A stretch of 64,000 nt of DNA, from positions 44,789,684-44,853,683 of the forward strand of contig NC_089982.1 of the NCBI RefSeq assembly GCF_036417845.1, written 5' to 3'. The translations under genes were made by a program, and so were the position numbers. Below the pieces are notes generated by a model that did no database searches, was not told the DNA's origin, and saw nothing but the letters and a program-made list of their open reading frames with translations. The stretch is from Apteryx mantelli. Lineage: Eukaryota > Chordata > Aves > Apterygiformes > Apterygidae. Each line of letters opens with the position of its first letter. Position 1 is the first letter of the stretch. Positions 52,961 through 64,000 of the stretch are shown here, one piece after another.

Positions 52961-55584
52961 AAAAGTTCGGGGTGGGCAGAAAGAGGAGGTCCTATAACTT
53001 TCCTTTTATCCACATGATTAGACCTAGTGGAGCTGGCATGTTTGGTATATCCAGCAGTGTGGTGGGGTTTTTGTTTTTTAATCACTAGCAAAGGGGCAGC
53101 GCTATTGCGTGAGAGATAAAACCAGTGTTGTCTTACTGACATCGCTGGGGTCAGGAAGGCGACAGTGAATAGCTGAGGGTCTGGCTCTCCTTGCGCCCAG
53201 AGCTTCGTAAAGCCGCAGGGCAGTGGTCCTGCATCTCTCCGGCTGCTGCGTCCTGTTTCGGAGCTTCACGAGATGAAGGAGCTCACCTGGGTTAAAATGC
53301 AGCAAAAAGGGGTTGTTTTTCAACCAGATTATGCTCTGATCCAGTTGACTCTGTGGTTTCCCTAACACCTCTGCTGATGCAAGGGAAGGGGATTTAGATT
53401 GAAATCTGAATTGGGACATCTAAAAGTAAAAGTCTTTCATGCTTGAGCAGGATGGGTGCAAGGCGAAGATGGGTCAGTTGTGCTGTGGCATGTCCCCTCC
53501 TCCATGGGTGTCACATGCTGTTGTTTGTGCAACCCATGACACTGCCACCTGCTACTCAGAAAGGTCTGGTAGCTCGCTGCCATTTTCTAGTCATGGCTTT
53601 GGAGTTTGGCAATTCAGGGCCACCTCAGTCCTTGCTCCTGAGTGCAAGGTGGAAGAGAAAGTTCCAGGTATAGAGTGGCCTGAAAAACAAATGCAAAGAC
53701 ACGTGAAATCAGGCATGCTTTGCAACATGTAGGTATTCCTAGGTAACTTAGAGGCAGGAGAGTAAAAATGATGGAAGGAGGTGAGCACCAGAAGACTTCA
53801 TGCTTTAAATCAACAAATTTAACATGACTTTAAGGTGCCCAGAATTTTAAGTACACGTTAACTGACACCTTGCAAGACCTACTCTAGACAGGGTTAGTGT
53901 TTGAGCAAAATGGCTCTTGGAAAAAGAGAAGGCACCATGGCAAGTTATCTTTTATTTGGGTGACTTTGTGCAGTGCTAGGATCTGCTGATAATCTCCATT
54001 TTTAGATGGAGTGGTGTGAAGCAGAGAGGGTGATCTTTCCTAGTTTTTGCAATGTAGGTAAGGATGTACTGTTTGCTTAATTGGTGTGCAAGCAATATTA
54101 CAGTGAAAATCGTATTTCACTACTGACTTTAATGGGCTGTTCCAATTTAGGTAATCACCTTTCTAATAATATGATAAAGACAAAAATAAAGGATAGGTGT
54201 ATAAATAAAAATTAATCCAGAGCTTAGTAGCCTATAAAGAAAACCATTAGGATATGAATACCTCCCCACACAAATGCAAATGAATAGCTGTCAAACTTCC
54301 ATGGGGAGCTGGCTGTGAAAACATTGATTGAATCTGAGCTATTTTGTATGCGACTTCCATTCCATTTCCAGGTGGTCTGTGTTGCAGTTCACAGCACAGA
54401 CCAAAGCCCAGTGAAGTCGAAAAAGTTGATTTCAGGGGGCTTTGTTTGGTCTCTTAGCCAATTATGGTGTCATCCTCTTGAAACAAATTAAAAAAGAAAT
54501 TAAAAAGTGTACAAATGTTTGGATGCTTATCCCCACTGAATTCGTATGGCAGATCTGTGCAGTTTACTCCTCACTGTTTATATTCCTTAGCAACCACAAA
54601 TCAAAATGAGTGCTCTGCTTTCCTGCTGTGGTAAGAACAGTGATTTCCTTGCTGTCTTGGTGTATTACACAGACGGTTAGAACAAAGGCTGTTTGTCACG
54701 AGTCTTATATAATTCATGAAGCAATTGGCTGTGCACTGGTAAAACCCACATATAGTTGCTTTTAATGAGCGGTATTTCTTGTCTTCATAAAATGTATGCT
54801 ACATCTCTCCAAAGTATCTACCTGGTTAGGCTAAACTAGGTAGCTACATGCACGTACGCACATGCACACACTCCCGCAACAACAAAAAATACAACCCACA
54901 AAGCCTTTTTTTATTAAGGGAACCAGAGATTAGGTAAATTATGTCTTTGCCCTATTTCCTTTGCTCCTTGGAACTTCAGAAATACCAAACCAGTGTCCCT
55001 TTTAGAAGGGCCAAGAAGAAAGCTGCCTTTGCTTTGAGATATTTAAACACTAGAATTCAGCCTAGATGCTGTTTTTGCAAACACACTAGTTTTAGTGTAA
55101 AATAAAAGTAATCTTAAGAAGCCGCAGTGTAACCTGAGGTACTATATATTTTTTAATAGTTTTAAGGTGTGTTTGTTTTGACAAAGATTTGTTGAGTAGC
55201 CTATTTGAAATGACTGACCTGTCTATTCTGTTCTAATTCTGTGAAAAATATGATACTGTCTACAAAAGACCTGGTTGGTACTAAAACTATGGAAAGGATT
55301 AAAACTTCAATATTGGTGGTCCAAGCAGTATGAACATTGCCTTTGAAAAGCCTCATGGTGTGTGGCCTTGCACTGACTATCATTGACCGTAAGATGGCGC
55401 ATATGCACTTCATTTCGAGATGGCGAACTCGAACTAAATAAAACTTCCTGATAAAATCATATTGGCACGTTTTATTTGATTGTAATTGCTTCATTGCAGG
55501 CAGTTTCTGAAACCTGAAATTGAGTCCCACCTGAACTGCTTTGCTATTTGCATTTCAATTAATGGGTTAAATTTCAGCCAATAA

Positions 55585-55597
55585 TGCCTTCTAGTGG
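55585..55597 (-). promoter_or_regulatory. CTCF-like motif upstream of AADAT
   Basis: The minus strand reads CCACTAGAAGGCA, one mismatch to the CTCF core, about 3 kb upstream of the CpG island. Confidence 0.35.
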
Positions 55598-57914
55598 TTG
55601 GAGATGCAGAATTTAAAAAGTGGTGCTGTCAGTGTAATATTACAATATGAAGGTGGAAATTTTAACATGACAAATGGGAATGGCTGCCAGTGAGAAAATC
55701 ACATAAGACCAGAAAATGGATAAACGTGAGAGCAGCCATTTAAAATATCAGATGCAAATTGTTTCTATCAAGGATACTTCCGTGGAATAAAATGCTGACT
55801 TTGGCAGTACTTGTGTGTTCACAGAAAGCCCTGTATGCAGCAAACCATCATGGATGTGCAGTGGAAGAGCTGCACACCAGCAGTGAAATCACGAAGATCT
55901 CCTCAACAGTGCAGAATAGAGTTTGCATCTAGGATGTTGGACATCTACTGATACAGTTACTACAAAGTTCAGAGGTACCTTTTTCTCCTGTGGGAAGCTA
56001 AAACTGCTAGGAGAGTTCTGGCTCTGTATTTGGAGCGAGCTCATGGAAGAGATGTGACATTTACTGTCCTTTGGCTTTCAAATTACATGAGTAATTTCCT
56101 CACCCTTTGTCTGTCTTCACTATAAGCTCTTGAGGAAGCTCCTGTAGTGTAATGTCTATACAGTGGGGCATTTTGCTGACAACTAATCAAAGCTTCTGTA
56201 AAACAAATAGATTGCTATGACTACATCCTCTATCCCTTGCAAGGCAGCCTCACAGTAAACCTTATTTATAGTGTCTTCATCCAGGTTTTGAGAGTTTGGT
56301 GTACCTTGAAAATGGAAGGGGTTTAGGGAACACTGAAGGAAGATTCTCAAACAGTTACAAATACTACTGTCTATTCAGATGAACTTAAAATAAACTGTAG
56401 GCTAGGCTTACCTATCTGCTGTTCCTGCTTGTTGATCACTTCAGAGTTAGGAGGACATTCTTATTGTATCGGTCTGCTTTCTGTTTGTGCTCATTCTATT
56501 ATTTTTTCCTTTTTACTGCTCGCTCCTTGTTATGCTTCAGAGACTGTCAGCTGGATGAAAGTGACAGGACACCCATGGTACTCATAATGCTCATAGCAGA
56601 TGTCAAATCATACAGTCTTAGAGAGAAAGACTATTGTGGTCTTGCAGAGTGGCACCTGTGGCTTGTATATATTTGAGGCAGCCCTCCATGCTTAAAAGGC
56701 TGCTGCACCAAGAAATGTAGCAGTCTTTCTTTTGGATTGGCCCCCCCCCCCCAACTGCCCCTTTTTTTTGGTACCAAGAGCTGTCATCATTGCTTCTGTC
56801 TTTGCCCTTTTCCTATCAAGCAGAGAGAGGAGTAATTGGAAATAGTTTTCTAGATATTCTAGTACAGATTCTAGAAAAGCTGACTTTCACAGTGAAGTAT
56901 TCCTCAAAAGCAATTGCTTGTTCCAGAACGTGTGTGTTTGATGGGATGCATAATACAATGACATGCAGCAGACCTGTGATAAAAAATAAGCCGGAACTGA
57001 TACTTTTCAAATCACTTTGTCCATGATGTTGAAGCTGAAATTGGATGGAGCGAAGATCAATAATGTATCCAGTTAATACTCTAACGTATAAATGAAATGA
57101 ATCATAAGAAATGAAATGACTTCCCTTGACAGTCTTGAGATAAATACTGTTCCATAAAACCTCAGCCTTGTCAATTTGGATTTATATTATAGGGAAACAG
57201 TTGCTGACATGTGAACTCTGTTGTGTAAATCTTCCAGAAAGTGGGTACTTGGTCTTATTTGCAATGTATGTTATTCCCTGGGCTCAGCCTTTATTGCCCA
57301 TTTTCATTTAGTAGGTGAAGGAGTTTTTCTCCCCTGGCTCTATATATTCTTCTGTTTCTAGCAAGGTCATATGTTCTGGTCTGAATGAAGCAAGAGTGGT
57401 GTGGAATGCATCCTAAAGGCTGAATAAGATCATGAAAAAGTAAAATTGTCGCTTCATTCTTGTCATTGCCTTGAGAAAAGATTTCATAGGTGTGGTGACA
57501 ACTGGTACTAGAGATGTGGTGGTTCTTTCATATTTAGTGTTCATCAGGCTGCTGAAGATGCTTTTTCATCGTTGTTAATCCTTGATTAGGATTAGGCCTC
57601 TTGTCATGAGAATAAGATTGTCTCAATTTAGGCTTTTAATCTATTCAAGGGATGTGAATTCCCTCCTGTGTTATGTACCCCATAATATCCGTTCTTAGAT
57701 ATACTTCACAATTATTGCATGTTATTGAAGACTCTGAAAAATTTTAGAAAATTTTTGAAAAATGTGTTTTGTATTTATAGACGTTAAGTGGACTAACTCC
57801 ACCTTCTGCTTAACTTCACTAATGGCTGTTGTTTTATCATGTTTGCTTTACCGTATTATATTACTATGTTTGGCATATACCTACCTCACTGCTGGCCAAT
57901 GTGTTTGAGATCCA

Positions 57915-57955
57915 AACCCAAAATGTGTGAGAAGCCGCAGAGGTTGTGGAGTCCT
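57915..57955 (+). mobile_element. Possible short CR1 coding-end fragment
   Basis: GCAGAGGTTGTGGAGTCCTTCC resembles a stretch that precedes the CR1 3' end. Only about 25-40 bp match, so this could be chance. Confidence 0.25.
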
Positions 57956-59797
57956 TCCTTTAATATAAAAAGTTGTTACAATGTTGACTTCAAGATCATC
58001 TCTAATGAAGGATAAGCATGCTTCAAAATACCTGAAGAGAAAAAGAAAAAATGATTAGGGAGCAACAGGGAGAACTGAGAAGGTGAATCCCATCCATTTT
58101 TCGGTGTATTTGAGGAATACTTTGTGTAATCTAAGCCTATTATCTTTTTTTCTCAGATTGGCTCTCATTTTGCATTTATCCTTTTCTCTCTCATACTTGA
58201 GAACCTCACCTCTATCTCTGTCAGAACATGCTTGCAGAACTAGGGATCCCTTCTGTGGACAATTGCTACATCTTGCTGCTCCTTTCCTAACCAGATTTCT
58301 GTATGTTCAGTTGTTCTGATGATGCTAATCTGTTAATTTGGGTTGAAGCAAGGTCTGTTTTAATTAGTGTCATTCTCTACTCCATAATCCTTATCCAGAA
58401 AGATGCTGAACCCAGCAATTGTGGGAGCGAAAAAATGTTCATTGTTGCTCAGATTCTTATGATTCTATCCTTGTAAGCAGTCAAGGTGACTTATTTTTAT
58501 GAAACAAATTCCTGTCTTCCTGAATTATGCAATGCCGAATGATTTTTGTTTGCACATCATCTCAGTTTTCTTCCTTTCAAATTTTTCATTCCTCAGTTCC
58601 TTGTTTCCCTGTCCTGCTTTTCTCTTGCAACTGTAGCTCTATCCTTAGTTCCTTAAAGTTCTTCTGATTTTGCTTTCATGTTACATGGAACAGCTTCCTA
58701 GTTAAAGCAAGTCCAGTTTTCTCTCTCTTATTTCAGAGGAGGTCCTTAACCAATCTTTTAGGATTTAACCACCTCTGTTATAACCAGGGCATGTTTTGTT
58801 GTCTGTGTTACTTTGTGCCAAACGTGATTTCTTTTTTTTTAAACTGCAGCCTTCCTGAGGCATTGACCACAACTCTGTTTTGCTACTATGTCTAATACTG
58901 TAGTGCATAATATAACTTACATAGGACAATCAAAATGATGTAGTATTTGTTAGAATAACAAGACAGATGGAAGCAAAATCATGAATTTTACAGGTCTGGT
59001 ACTTCTGGGAAGTGCTTTGAATGGGGATGGATACAGATTGAATAAGACTCTGGTAATAGATCACCAAATCATAAAAAGAAAGTTCTAGGAGGGATAAGTT
59101 TATCTTGTTTTTAAAACAGTACAGTCAGTCTCTGAACTTCTCCCTCTCACTTTGCAAAACAGCTTTATTCCTGTGTCAAGTGAGTCTCAGTTGTGCTATC
59201 ATTGTTTACTATATTTTGTATTTCAGCATTTATGTCCTAGGCAAGTTTCACATCTGTTTCTCTTCTGGTTTATCTGGGACCAGCTTCAAAATCCTCAAAG
59301 AGATGACCTCAGCCAAGTTCATTTTTATGATCTAGATCTGTAAAGCACACTGGCTTTCTGTATTTTTTTTGTACGTCACTAAATTTAAAACATGATAAAC
59401 AGTTCTGCAAGCACCAAAAATGTGTGGACTCATACCTCTCTGTCAGCATATTCAGAGGAAGCAATTGCATCCACAGAGAGTGATGAAACTGGCTATATCA
59501 TATAGACTATGAACAGCATTTTAATGGCATTTTAGCATTCATCAAAAGCTCTTAGCTCTGCAGTTGCTCTTGTTTTGCTCCCTGTTTGCATTCATGTTAT
59601 AAATCACTGCTTTTAAAATGGATTTCAAAAGTGCTTTTCTAAAGCTGTCAGCAATTAACCTATGGAACTTAATTCCTTAGGAAGCTATTAAAGTATATAA
59701 ATTGGATTAATTAGTAAAACTAGTAAGGCAGATATTGGTACAAGTGAGATGACCTATAGAAGTAAGCATAGGAAATAAAAATATTCGCAAGGCAGAT

Positions 59798-59810
59798 TCA
59801 GTAGGTGGCA
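59798..59810 (+). promoter_or_regulatory. CTCF-like motif
   Basis: TCAGTAGGTGGCA matches the CTCF core except for the first base. Confidence 0.4.
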
Positions 59811-62800
59811 TAATAAAACAGTTCATCTTCATGCATAGAATATGTGTGAATTTCCTCCATGTCTCTGCAGCACCAAGTGTGAACAACTGTTAGTTGTAAT
59901 TCCAAACTAGGTATGTCATTGGCCTTATTGCATGGAAGTTTGTGTCTTTTGTAGAGCACAGGTTGATAGAGTGCAGGTGTCCTGTGAACATCTTATTCAA
60001 GCTGGTGAGAGGGGCATTTCAAATAAATTCTGAAGGGCTCATACTTAAAACATTATTTAAGCCTGTTCTTTACACAAAGTGAAATGCAGGGAAGGAAATT
60101 AAATCCAGCAAGATGATTCATACAGATATAAAGATACTTTTACTACATTTGCCACTAATAAAAATTGCAAAGGAATAGGGAAGTGTATATCCTCATGCTC
60201 TTAATGCCTTCTAATTATGGGCTCAATTATTTCGGTAAGAGTAAGTGGTATTCAATATGAATACAAGAACTACTGTTCTTCTGAGATTCATTTTCTGACT
60301 TTCTGTGAGTTTCTCCTACAATCTCTATGGGTTTCTCCCACAGAATCCTGGAAGTTCAGTTTTTCTTGATCCTGCTAAATGGTGCATGGTGGAATAACAT
60401 GTAGGTCAAACAGTGATCTCTCAGGGCCATGCTGAAAATCTACTAATGTTGGTGAGCAATCATTCATGTTAACAATCCAATTGGTTGGTAAAATTTTTAG
60501 AAGAGCTCTTCAGTGAAATTTCTAGTCTGCTAGAATAGTGAGTCCAGCATTTTTTCCATTTAGTATTTTGGTGGTCTCTTTCTAGGGATACGTTAAGGGT
60601 TGATGTAATGGATTTGTCATCTTTTGCTTTCAGCTGTTTATGTATGCTGTTCATGTGTGTATTTAAAACAAACTTTCATGAAGTCTAAAAGTATGAATCA
60701 TGCATTTAACAAGTCCTGAATTCTTTCCTTAAGAGAACTGTGGAAAGGAACTGGTGTTCTCATTTGTATTTTAACAGAAGAGGAAGAAGCACTTTCTGTG
60801 GATATGTAGAAGCACTCTAATACTGGCATATTAGGACTTTAAGTGTCTTATTTGGCAGATCTTTCAAGAACTTGAGCTAAAGCCACAGTCCAGGTGATTT
60901 CATTGAGTCCTAAATTTCACCCAGGCTTAATTTTAACCCAGGACTTAATTTTCAAGAATATGCTTTTAGTTTTCTCTTCCAAGAGTTTAGGATGATTCTT
61001 TATTGAGTAGTCTTTATCTCTCTTCAAATTTAATGTGCATTTTATGTCAGTAAGTCATATGTTTAGAAGGTGACTTGAAGATGGAGACAGGAGTGCACAC
61101 AACTTTTTGTGTAAATTTTTTTGTGTAAATTTTTACACTTTGTCTTTAGATTGAACTTTAAAACCATTCCTACAATAATGTGAGTTACATGGAGATGCAA
61201 CTGACTGACCCACCTATGGAGTATTTCCCAGTAAACTGCAGATAGAGTGGAATTAATATGAAAGTAAGGTAGAAGCAAATAGTGCACTAGCAAGTAAAGA
61301 ATGCCAAAATTTTCAGATACAAATACAAATGCCTCTATAGATCTGTTTTTCAGTCTGGGAAAAGGCATTCAAGACTATCTGTAGGAATCTACATCCCACT
61401 GAAAGGACTTCAGTGGTCAGTTCACTTTGGAAATGGAATATAGGAAATTTTGAAAGTGTTACCCTTAACCTATAAGGATTTTAGTTTACTCTCTTTTTAA
61501 AAGAATGCAGAATTGCCTAATACATACCATAAAGGTGGTGTGTGGGTTTTTTAATAGGAAAAAAAAAAAAAAGGAGGGGGGAAGGGGATACCATAGAAGT
61601 TGAAGAAAGGTCTGATTCCTCCTTTAAGGAAATATGATGGAGCTGTCTTACTGATGTGGAGACGTGCCTGAAACAGCATTTTGGAGTTAGACTGTCTGTT
61701 TTGAGGTGTTTAAAGGTATGGAAATATTTCTGTGCCACACTTAAAGTGTTTTCACAAAGTACCATACTTGACTATTTTTTGTAGAAGTGATATTTACTTG
61801 AGCTGTAATGGTTATCTCATGTTGTTCCACAGATTAAGCCTATATGATTTTTAGGTATGCTATTCAAAAAGCTTATTGTCAACTAGGCTGACGATCTTAT
61901 CCATCTCATAATGCAATAGAAAACGTATCTGCCTTAAGGACTGTTTAAAACTTTTTTTAAACTAGAAATTGAAGCAATATCTATTGGAGTTCATTTTATA
62001 ATGCAAGATTAATGCCCACTTAAAAACATTCAAAAGATGCTTTTTCTCAGATGCAATATGAGGAAAATAAACTTTAACATCATTATAGACATTTTTTTAA
62101 TTGTCTGTGGGAAAATATTTAAAAGACATTAGAAAATGTGTTAAAACTTATGATTCTAAACTGTAAAGTAAAAATACTAATGCTATAAGCCATTGAATAA
62201 GACATGAGTCAGACCTTTATCTTCTGCCTGTTTAGTAATTACTTTCTTCATTTTAAAAATTTTGGTATAGTAATGTCTAGAAGTTATATAGGCTTAATCT
62301 GTGGAACAGCATGGGATAACCATTGCTGTTCAATTAAATATCACTTCTAAACAGAATAGTCAAGTCTGGTGCTTGCTGAAAACACATCAGTGTGGCACAG
62401 AAAATAACCCAAAGTTGGATATAGGACTGAGTCTCTCCAGCTAGAAACTCGCATCCATTTAACACTAGCTTAAATTATTTTAAATTAGCTCTTTTGATCA
62501 CTGTTTAAATCCTGAAAACTTTCTTCTGACCTCAGAATAGAAGGCTTTTGCATGCTGTATTTCTGAGTTTGTAGTTAAAATCATGTCAGATAATAAACAG
62601 CCCTCACCTGTTACTGATAAATATACTGTATCTTATGCATTAGAGCAGTTTCTTTATCTCACTGGCTTCTATAAACTGTCTCTCCCTAACCAGATTGGAG
62701 TAAAATTTCATTACAGAAACAGAATTTTCATGGTGGGTGCAAGATGGAGAAGTCACGATGACTATAAATATTACACCATGTATACAACATTTTAGCTACT

Positions 62801-64000
62801 GGAAAATGGTATTTTGAAAAGTTCTTTGACTTCATAGGGGCTTTTTGCCATATGCCTTTTGTCAGTTAAAGTAGGAGGAAAATTTTATTATTGACTTACA
62901 TGACTGGCAAAGGAAAGCAGTTAAGTTACAGGCATATGAGTGACTTCTGGGATTCATTAACTTTCCTGTTGCAAGATTATCCTGGATTTTTGTGATCTGT
63001 CCATTCAACAGTGAATCTGGGTGTTGCCACTTAACTGCTATGAGTTTTGGCTGCAGGAGTTAAATGCTGTAGTAATTGAGATTTCAGTTTACTACACTAA
63101 TCCATGCCCAGAAGGGCATATCGAAGATGGTACCAGCTTAGCTTACCGTTTAAGAGCAATTTTTAGCAACTTGATCCCAACTAGCTTTAATACTAAAATA
63201 TTCCACCAAAACATGCACATCATTGCTTATAGGATCCCTGTTTTCAGTGTAGATGTGACACTGTGATATGTTTTGTACTTTTCTGCATTTCTTTAGTAGT
63301 TAGGAAGTGGCACTTAATTGTCTTTTAGTTAACTTCAGTGTGACAAGTTTCTAAGGAAGAGTTCATTGCTTGTTTTTGAGAACTGAGGAAAATTGTATTT
63401 GTATGCTTTGGCAATCCTTAAGGAATGACCAGACCATATTTTTAGGGTAATTCTGGCTAATAACATGTCTGTGGTGTGACAGAGCTAAGATGGGAAGAGA
63501 TAGAGGAATACTCTGTTGCAGATGCTTTTGGATAGATGATTTTGTGCTGTGGTACTGCCTGTAACTGGTTAGCTGCATTTATGAGTGTTCTTGAGATTCC
63601 AGGAACTGTGAATCACAAAATACCATGCCACATATGATCTTGTAGAAGTTCTTTGTTTCTGTGGCATGCAGCAGTGTTTAGGAGGGATTATCATGTAAAT
63701 ATGAACCTGATAGCTTGTTGGAAAGATTAGTGCCTGCTCTGGGATTCACTGAGGAAGCTGGGGTGAGGAAATGAATTTATATGCTCTTCCTTTTAGGATA
63801 GCTGCATATGCCCATGCAGATATTACAGACTGCAACTTGCAGTATCTTTCTTAGAAAGCTGTACTTGTGTAAGTGTGCTTAACTCATACCCAACTTCTAA
63901 CTTCAAACCAGTTCCCAGCTTTGCTCTAAATCTACCTACCATAGACTGATGTGGGGGTGATATAGATACTTAAAAATGTTATTTAGGATACTAAACACTC

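Larger units (their letters stand above)
52961..64000. other. Upstream intergenic region of AADAT
   Basis: No exon with a recognisable protein match and no RNA gene seen. Holds CTCF-like sites and short simple repeats listed separately. Longest open frames are about 110 codons and lack any conserved pattern. Confidence 0.55.

Noticed and set aside
62583..62795. 70-codon plus frame beginning MSDNKQPSPVTDKY
   Set aside because: Looks protein-like at first but has no recognisable family, no splice-bounded structure and sits in AT-rich intergenic DNA.

Overview
This is a stretch of vertebrate nuclear DNA, most likely from a sauropsid and probably a bird. The evidence is AT-rich intergenic sequence, small spliced exons, CR1-type LINE 3' ends (one of the 'TTGGACTAGATGATCT...GATTTTGTGAT' type and one of the 'TTCTTATG' type), decayed MIR-like SINEs, an ERV-type solo LTR and a compact gene of about 15 kb. 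There are no prokaryotic features. Almost every open frame in the window is chance; real coding sequence is a small fraction.

One intact gene is present, on the minus strand: AADAT (kynurenine/alpha-aminoadipate aminotransferase, KAT2). Thirteen coding exons between 51044 (ATG) and 35640 (stop) join in phase to a 425-codon frame, the same length as the human enzyme. All expected PLP and substrate residues are in place (R20, S117, Q118, Y142, N202, D230, Y233, K263, R270, R399). The ATG exon starts only 2 nt upstream of the ATG, so the 5' UTR must come mainly from an upstream exon. A strong CpG island at about 52140-52960 supplies the promoter and a candidate donor at 52557. One intron (after coding exon 8) uses a GC donor. 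A poly(A) signal candidate lies 240 bp past the stop.

The main unexpected content is a second, ruined AADAT-like gene in the same orientation just downstream (about 12.9-28.7 kb). At least seven exon relics (equivalents of coding exons 2, 5, 6, 7, 10, 11, 12), with weaker candidates for 3 and 13, lie in the correct order and orientation with introns between them. It is therefore an unprocessed tandem-duplication pseudogene, not a retrocopy. It has frameshifts, stops, lost splice sites and lost catalytic residues (N202 to K, R399 to S), but several splice sites and two to three exon frames are still intact, and amino acid identity to AADAT is low. It looks like an ancient paralogue that decayed.

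Region by region: 1-12.8 kb is intergenic, with a 315 bp solo LTR (1978-2292), CR1 and MIR fragments and CTCF-like motifs. 12.9-28.7 kb is the AADAT-like pseudogene, whose intron holds two copies of an unidentified ~130 bp element. 28.7-35.4 kb is intergenic, with a CR1 3' end and an isolated GC-rich block at 33.56-33.83 kb. 35.4-52.7 kb is AADAT. 52.1-53.0 kb is the CpG-island promoter. 53-64 kb is upstream intergenic DNA in which I recognise no gene.
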